From: CAYMMX01 sp964391675
GTDB lineage: Bacteria; Cyanobacteriota; Vampirovibrionia; Gastranaerophilales; Gastranaerophilaceae
DNA: 64,000 bases
Direction of reading: 5' to 3'
NCBI GenBank assembly: GCA_964391675.1
Contig: CAYMMX010000004.1
Coordinates: 1-64,000 of the forward strand
The translations under genes were made by a program, and so were the position numbers. The notes beneath the pieces were generated by a model. It was not told the DNA's origin. It was given only the letters and a program-made list of their open reading frames with translations, and ran no database searches. Position 1 is the stretch's first letter. Every line of letters starts with the position of its first letter. Shown one piece after another: positions 59,481 to 64,000 of this stretch.

Positions 59481-60413
59481 TTAACCTTTTAGAGCGTCAG
59501 CCCCTGATACAACTTCTAAAATTTCTTGAGTAATTGCCCATTGACGAGCTTTATTATAGTCAATGGTTAAAATTCTAATCATTTCTTCGGCATTATTAGA
59601 CGCAGAAGACATTGCTGTCATTCTGGATGCTAATTCGCTTGCTTGAGCTTCAAGAAGTGCCTGATAAATTGTATTTGTTATATATAAAGGTACTATTTTT
59701 CTTAAAATACTTGATATATTTGGTTCAAATATCATTACAGGATCAATTTCAACATGCTGTTCTGTTTGTTTATCCGAATTTTCTAGATTCAAAGGAAGCA
59801 AATCCCATTTTTGAGCGGAGTAAGACATCATATTCTTAAATTTTGTAGTGAATACTTCAATTTTGTCAATGTTGCCTTCCACATAATCTTCGGCTAAATC
59901 TTGTGCTATATTTTCAGCTCCAACAGCTGTTATTTCGTTTGCAACCTGAGTATAGGTCTTTGCAATTTTTACATTCAAGGACTCAGATCTTTTCTTTAAG
60001 GATGAAATTCCTTTTTGTCCAACTATGTATAATACTGATTTAATGCCTTTGGAATTGTTTTCTTCAATTTGTTTTATAACATTTCTTACTATATTAGCAT
60101 TATACGCACCGGCTAAACCTTTATTAGAAGTTATTACAAGCATTCCTATAGTATTCACAGGTTTTTCTTTTAGTAGCTCCGGATAATTTTCGATCGGGCA
60201 ATTTGTTTTTATTACTTCGTTTGATGCTCCATCAATACTTTTTAAAAGTTTTTTAAATGTTAGTATTAATTCATCAGAAAAAGGTCTTGCAGATTTAACA
60301 GACAGTTCTGCTTTTTTAACTTTTGCTGCTGCAACCATTTTCATTGCACGAGTAATTTTTTTCGTATTCTCTACGCTTTGTATTCTATTTTTAATATCTT
60401 TTAAATTTGGCAT
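59481..60413 (-). CDS. atpG: ATP synthase gamma subunit
   Basis: 310 residues. NLKDIKNRIQSVENTKKITR and AMKMVAAAKVKKAE at the N-terminus, LVITSNKGLAGAYNANIV in the middle, and the C-terminal helix SRMTAMSSASNNAEEMI with NKARQWAITQEILEVVSGA. The central rotor shaft. Last gene of the a-c-b'-b-delta-alpha-gamma cluster; atpD/atpC (beta, epsilon) do not follow, as in cyanobacteria. It is 10 bases from atpA. Confidence 0.97.
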   Translation of the reverse strand: MPNLKDIKNRIQSVENTKKITRAMKMVAAAKVKKAELSVKSARPFSDELILTFKKLLKSIDGASNEVIKTNCPIENYPELLKEKPVNTIGMLVITSNKGLAGAYNANIVRNVIKQIEENNSKGIKSVLYIVGQKGISSLKKRSESLNVKIAKTYTQVANEITAVGAENIAQDLAEDYVEGNIDKIEVFTTKFKNMMSYSAQKWDLLPLNLENSDKQTEQHVEIDPVMIFEPNISSILRKIVPLYITNTIYQALLEAQASELASRMTAMSSASNNAEEMIRILTIDYNKARQWAITQEILEVVSGADALKG

Positions 60414-60423
60414 TTTTTATTAT

Positions 60424-61929
60424 TTACCCTTTGAATTTTAATAATGCATTTTTTAATGCTTCTATATCTTCATCACTTAGTGCAGCTCCATCGTTTAATT
60501 TTTCGGCTAATGACGCGAGATTAGCGTTAAAATAGTCAAACCAATCTTTTTTAAATATTTGGATATCTTTATTGTCAACGTTATCTAAAATTCCTTCATT
60601 TGCTGCAAATAATATACTTACTTGTTGTGCAACACTTAGTGGTTGGTATTGTGGTTGTTTTAAGACTTCTGTAAGCTTTTGACCTCTTAAAAGTTGTTGT
60701 TTAGTAGCTTTGTCAAGATCTGAAGCAAATTGTGCAAATGCTTCCAATTCTCTAAATTGAGCTAAATCAAGTCTTAATTTACCAGCAACTTGTTTAATAC
60801 CTTTAGTTTGGGCTGCTCCTCCAACTCTTGATACCGATATACCGGCATTTATTGCCGGTCTTATACCAGAATTGAACAATGAAGATTCAAGAAATATTTG
60901 GCCATCTGTTATAGAAATAACATTTGTCGGGATGTATGCGGAAACATCCCCTGCCTGAGTTTCGATAATTGGTAATGCAGTAATACTTCCTCCACCCATT
61001 TCATCAGATAATTTTACTGCACGTTCCAGTAGTCTTGAGTGTAGATAAAATACATCTCCAGGGTAAGCTTCACGCCCGGGCGGTCTTCTTAATAGCAAGC
61101 TCATAGCACGATATGCTTGTGCTTGTTTTGTTAAATCGTCATATATGATTAAAACATGTTTGCCTTGTTCAAGAAATTCTTCAGCCATTGAACATCCAGC
61201 AAACGGTGCAATATATTGTAGCGGAGCTGATTCATTAGCTGTAGCTGAAACAATGATGGAATAATCCATTGCACCATGGGCTTCCAATGTTTTTGCCAAT
61301 TGAGCGACAGTCGAAGCTTTTTGACCAATTGCAACATAAATACAAATTACATTTTGACCTTTTTGATTAATTATGGTATCTATAGCTATAGCTGTTTTAC
61401 CAGTTTGTCTGTCCCCGATAATTAATTCTCTCTGACCTCTGCCAATAGGAGTTAATGCATCAATTGCTGTTAAACCTGTTTGAAGGGGCTCATGTACTGA
61501 TTTTCTTTTGATAATACCGGGTGCTACTTTTTCTATTGGTCTTGTTTTTTCAAATTGAATATCACCTTTACCATCTATTGCTTGACCTGTTGGGCTGACT
61601 ATTCTTCCTATTAATCCATTTCCTACAGGAACCGATGCTATGCGTCCGGTTGTTTTTACCATCATTCCTTCTTTTATTTGTTGGTATTCTCCCAGTATTA
61701 CAACTCCGACATTGTCTTCTTCAAGGTTTAAAGTGATTCCTAATGTTCCTTTTCCATCCTGAAATTCAACAAGTTCGTTTGACATAACGTTTCTCAGTCC
61801 GTAAATTCTGGCGATACCGTCACCAACTTCAAGGACAGAACCGATATTTGAAATTTCTGTTTGTGCTTCATAGTTTTCAATTTTACTCTTGATAATTGAA
61901 CTTATTTCATCGGGTTTTATTACTGCCAT
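60424..61929 (-). CDS. atpA: ATP synthase alpha subunit
   Basis: 501 residues from the ATG at 61929. IIGDRQTGKTAIAIDTIINQ is the P-loop, VCIYVAIGQKASTVAQL, LLLRRPPGREAYPGDVFYLH and ALPIIETQAGDVSAYIPTNV the signatures. A TTG at 61935 adds two residues. A TATAAT lies 8 bases before the ATG, so an internal promoter is possible; atpH ends 58 bases upstream. Confidence 0.98.
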   Translation of the reverse strand: MAVIKPDEISSIIKSKIENYEAQTEISNIGSVLEVGDGIARIYGLRNVMSNELVEFQDGKGTLGITLNLEEDNVGVVILGEYQQIKEGMMVKTTGRIASVPVGNGLIGRIVSPTGQAIDGKGDIQFEKTRPIEKVAPGIIKRKSVHEPLQTGLTAIDALTPIGRGQRELIIGDRQTGKTAIAIDTIINQKGQNVICIYVAIGQKASTVAQLAKTLEAHGAMDYSIIVSATANESAPLQYIAPFAGCSMAEEFLEQGKHVLIIYDDLTKQAQAYRAMSLLLRRPPGREAYPGDVFYLHSRLLERAVKLSDEMGGGSITALPIIETQAGDVSAYIPTNVISITDGQIFLESSLFNSGIRPAINAGISVSRVGGAAQTKGIKQVAGKLRLDLAQFRELEAFAQFASDLDKATKQQLLRGQKLTEVLKQPQYQPLSVAQQVSILFAANEGILDNVDNKDIQIFKKDWFDYFNANLASLAEKLNDGAALSDEDIEALKNALLKFKG

Positions 61930-61987
61930 TTTCAACCATTATACGAAACTTCTGTCTCGCCCTTTCTATTAAAATAGTATTACTAAC

Positions 61988-62536
61988 TTATTTTGTTATA
62001 TTTTTACTTAGATCTTCAAGCTTATTTTTTAAGCTTGTATCTATAACATTATCTCCAATTCTTATTACTAATCCTGCTATAATGTCTTGATTTATTTCTA
62101 AATCAAGTATAACTTTTTTATTTAGTTTTGATTCTAACTTTTCTATTAGTTTTTTCTTTGAATATTCATTCATATCTACAGCAGAAGTTACTTTAACTCT
62201 GCTTATGTTATTTATATTATCCATGGATTCTAAAAATGAGTTTAGTACTGAATCAAAGACTTCAAATCTATTTTTATCAATTAATAGTTTTAAGAAATTT
62301 AATATTAAAACATCCAGTTCTGCTTTAAAAATCTTAGTGACGACTTCTTTTTTATCTTCAACTGAAATTACAGGATTGTTCAAAAATTCCTTTAAATCTT
62401 TTGATTGTACAAGTGTTGATTGTATTAATTTTAAATCCTTATCAATTTTTTCGTAAGTAAGTTTTCCTTCTTTGGCAATATCAATAAGGGCATTTGAATA
62501 TCTGTCAGCTATTAACGTTTGTTTTGTATTTGTCAT
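61988..62536 (-). CDS. atpH: ATP synthase delta subunit
   Basis: 182 residues. ADRYSNALIDIAKEGKLTYE at the N-terminus, VVTKIFKAELDVLILNFLKL in the middle, and the C-terminal IIAGLVIRIGDNVIDTSLKN are typical. Links F1 to the b/b' stalk. Its ATG directly follows the atpF stop. Confidence 0.95.
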   Translation of the reverse strand: MTNTKQTLIADRYSNALIDIAKEGKLTYEKIDKDLKLIQSTLVQSKDLKEFLNNPVISVEDKKEVVTKIFKAELDVLILNFLKLLIDKNRFEVFDSVLNSFLESMDNINNISRVKVTSAVDMNEYSKKKLIEKLESKLNKKVILDLEINQDIIAGLVIRIGDNVIDTSLKNKLEDLSKNITK

Positions 62537-63055
62537 CTAAAAATTTAACCTATCTAATTCATTTATACTTTCATCAATATATTTTTCATGTAGTGATGGT
62601 GTTTGTGATAATGTATTTTTTATATGTGTTTTTGCTGATTCAATAGAAATTTTCGATGTACTTTTTGTCAAGTTTGAAATAATCATTTTTTCTTCAGCTT
62701 CTATAACTTTTTTTGCATTTTGTTCAATTGTTTCGATTTGTTTTTCGGCTTCTTTTAAAAGTTTTTCACTTATTGTTACAGCACTTTTTTCTGCATCAGA
62801 GATTATAGTATTTAATTCATCACCTAAATTTTCGACTGCTTTTTGAGCCTGAATCAATTTACTGGTGGCGATTTCTTTTTCTTTTTCAGCATCTTTTATT
62901 ATTTTAATGATTCTTTCTTGAAGCGAGGTTATTAAGCTTGAAATATTTATTTTTTTTGCAATCCAAACTAAAATCAGCACAAAAATTATAAAATTAAATG
63001 TATTTGATTGTACTATTGTGTTCCATATGTTAGTTATTTGCTCAGGATTAGTCAT
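62537..63055 (-). CDS. atpF: ATP synthase b subunit
   Basis: 172 residues. One N-terminal membrane segment (FNFIIFVLILVWIAKKI) followed by a long Lys/Glu coiled coil (KDAEKEKEIATSKLIQAQKA). Second of two b-type subunits in this operon, 13 bases after b'. It forms the peripheral stalk together with b'. Confidence 0.93.
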   Translation of the reverse strand: MTNPEQITNIWNTIVQSNTFNFIIFVLILVWIAKKINISSLITSLQERIIKIIKDAEKEKEIATSKLIQAQKAVENLGDELNTIISDAEKSAVTISEKLLKEAEKQIETIEQNAKKVIEAEEKMIISNLTKSTSKISIESAKTHIKNTLSQTPSLHEKYIDESINELDRLNF

Positions 63056-63068
63056 ATCTACCCATTTT

Positions 63069-63488
63069 CTACATCTGCCCTAATATTTTTGATGAAATAT
63101 CTGAGGCAAGTTTTTTTGCTTCTTCTTGTAAAACATTTTGTGCTTCTTCTTGAGATTGTAAAAGTTCATTTTTTGCTTCCGAAATTTGCTTTACAGCTTT
63201 TTGTTGAGCATCAGAAGTTAAAGCGGTTTTTTGTGTTTTTATTTCATTTATTTTATCTGAAATAATTCTCTTTGCATCGTGTTTTGTGTTTTCAACTTTT
63301 TGTTCTTTATCTTTTAGAATAGCTTCTGATTTTTGCGTATGTGATTTTGCTTCTTCTAATGTTTCATCTATAAAAGTTTGTCTTTGCGCAACAATTTTAC
63401 TCAGCGGTTTATAAAAAATCGCATTCATAATTAATGTGAAGACAATAAAACTTATTGCCGAAACTATAAAAGTTGCATTAAATTCCAT
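63069..63488 (-). CDS. atpF': ATP synthase b' subunit
   Basis: 139 residues. N-terminal membrane segment (FIVSAISFIVFTLIMNAIFY), then the signature KPLSKIVAQRQTFIDETLEE and a Lys/Gln/Glu coiled coil. A second b-type subunit next to atpF is characteristic of cyanobacteria and other photosynthetic lineages (cyanobacterial atpG). Shorter than b. Confidence 0.92.
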   Translation of the reverse strand: MEFNATFIVSAISFIVFTLIMNAIFYKPLSKIVAQRQTFIDETLEEAKSHTQKSEAILKDKEQKVENTKHDAKRIISDKINEIKTQKTALTSDAQQKAVKQISEAKNELLQSQEEAQNVLQEEAKKLASDISSKILGQM

Positions 63489-63516
63489 AATATTCCTTTG
63501 GTTGAATTAATTCCTA

Positions 63517-63768
63517 TTAACCTATCATACCTGATAATTTAAGAGCTATAATCAAAGCATAAATTGCACAAGCTTCTGCTAATGCCGCACCAACTAAAAA
63601 GAAACCGACTGCTTTACCTGCTATTTCCGGTTGTCTTGATATCGCATCCATTAATCCTTTTGTTGCAACACCAATACCGGCTCCGGCACCTATTGCTCCA
63701 AATCCTATTGCAATCCCCGCACCTAGTTGTGCTAAATCCGAAATTGTTTTTACTTCTTCTGCTACCAT
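63517..63768 (-). CDS. atpE: ATP synthase c subunit
   Basis: 83 residues, two membrane helices. Helix 1 has the Gly-rich GAGIAIGFGAIGAGAGIGVA, the loop is AISRQPE, and helix 2 has the ion-binding Glu in GAALAEACAIYALIIAL. No Gln in helix 1 or Ser/Thr after Glu, so the ring is likely proton-driven rather than sodium-driven. AAAAGGAGAAAA precedes the ATG. Confidence 0.97.
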   Translation of the reverse strand: MVAEEVKTISDLAQLGAGIAIGFGAIGAGAGIGVATKGLMDAISRQPEIAGKAVGFFLVGAALAEACAIYALIIALKLSGMIG

Positions 63769-63808
63769 GTTTTTTCTCCTTTTTAATATTGGTACTTTTT
63801 TTAGTATT

Positions 63809-64000
63809 TTAATGTTCTTCAGATACTGCTGAAGAAATATATACAGTTGTTAACATTGTAAATACAAGTGCCTGAACACATGCTACAAGTAATTCAAAGA
63901 ACATTATCGGAAGTGGTAATAAATATGCAAACATTCCTAATAATGCTGAAATTAAAATTTCGCCTGCTAGGATGTTACCAAAAAGCCGCAGTGCCAATGT
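63809..64000 (-). CDS. atpB: ATP synthase a subunit, partial (C-terminal part)
   Basis: Only the last about 63 residues are in the window; the gene continues past 64000. ALRLFGNILAGEILISALLG contains the conserved stator Arg in RLFGNI, and the last helix is CVQALVFTMLTTVYISSAVS, typical of subunit a. First gene in view of the ATP synthase operon. Confidence 0.96.
   Translation of the reverse strand, partial: TLALRLFGNILAGEILISALLGMFAYLLPLPIMFFELLVACVQALVFTMLTTVYISSAVSEEH

Noticed and set aside
1..64000. CRISPR arrays, tRNA/rRNA genes, insertion sequences, prophage or integrase genes
   Set aside because: No regularly spaced repeats, cloverleaf sequences, transposase or integrase motifs were found on either strand.

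Overview
The window is low-GC chromosomal DNA (roughly 30% GC by eye) from a diderm bacterium that looks like a non-photosynthetic relative of the cyanobacteria, most likely gut Gastranaerophilales (Melainabacteria / Vampirovibrionia). This is inference from gene content. The supports are: an ATP synthase cluster in cyanobacterial order (a-c-b'-b-delta-alpha-gamma, two different b-type subunits, no beta/epsilon following gamma); a YidC with a soluble domain inserted between its second and third core membrane segments, as I recall for cyanobacterial YidC; a SigF-like sigma factor coupled to the prepilin peptidase; Kdo genes kdsD/kdsC, so an outer membrane with LPS; and several prepilins of the KKxGFTLAEVLITLGIIG type. 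No phage, IS element, CRISPR array, tRNA or rRNA gene was seen. Almost all genes look intact.

Layout. 0.1-2.8 kb: a small unknown gene, yidC, queA. 2.8-11.0 kb: TPR proteins (one with a glycosyltransferase-like C-terminus), a transglutaminase-like/beta-strand-rich protein, and two tandem exported paralogues with TolC-like helical ends. 11.1-17.2 kb: a two-domain M16 protease, a SigF-like sigma factor overlapping pilD, and an orphan histidine kinase. 17.2-24.4 kb: an organophosphate-type MFS transporter, a DEDDh exonuclease, trxA, the isolated ribosomal block rpsE-rpmD-rplO-secY, and divergent trmFO. 24.4-35.3 kb: a glycosyltransferase, glmS, a phosphoribosyltransferase-like unknown, an M48 protease with two small exported paralogues, kdsD-kdsC, a HExxH unknown, and queD-uppP-folD. 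35.5-41.8 kb: mutS2, rpsA, two prepilins and a Gly/Tyr-rich unknown. 41.9-51.2 kb: efp-accB-accC, rsgA-ispA-PAP2-like, a large membrane-anchored protein coupled to a solute-binding protein, and an HNH protein. 51.3-51.6 kb: a large SRP RNA on the minus strand. 51.6-58.7 kb: an amino-acid-type binding lipoprotein, a prepilin, lepA divergent from rpiB-rsfS-fucosyltransferase-GT2, and a dehydratase-activase-like protein. 58.8-64.0 kb: a receiver-domain protein and the ATP synthase operon, cut by the window end inside atpB.

The genes serve mainly envelope construction (YidC, SecY, SRP RNA, UppP, KdsD/C, GlmS, glycosyltransferases), type IV pilin-like export (PilD, three prepilins, SigF-like factor), translation and tRNA modification (QueA, QueD, TrmFO, EF-P, LepA, RsgA, RsfS, S1, S5, L15, L30), fatty-acid initiation (AccB/C) and ATP synthesis.

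Patterns worth following up: (i) -10 boxes lying exactly 6-7 bases before the start codon of at least eight genes, implying leaderless mRNAs, including the back-to-back lepA/rpiB pair; (ii) a 21-bp perfect palindrome between rpsE and trmFO whose two arms each supply a TTGCAA -35 box for divergent promoters, next to a structured rpsE leader; (iii) a short aromatic-lysine/serine-glycine-type motif (SFKS, SFKA, NFKG, SFSG) near the N-terminus of otherwise unrelated proteins (M16 protease, PRTase-like, HNH nuclease, small protein) that lack signal peptides, which could be a lineage-specific sorting tag; (iv) a transglutaminase-like domain joined to a beta-barrel-like C-terminus.
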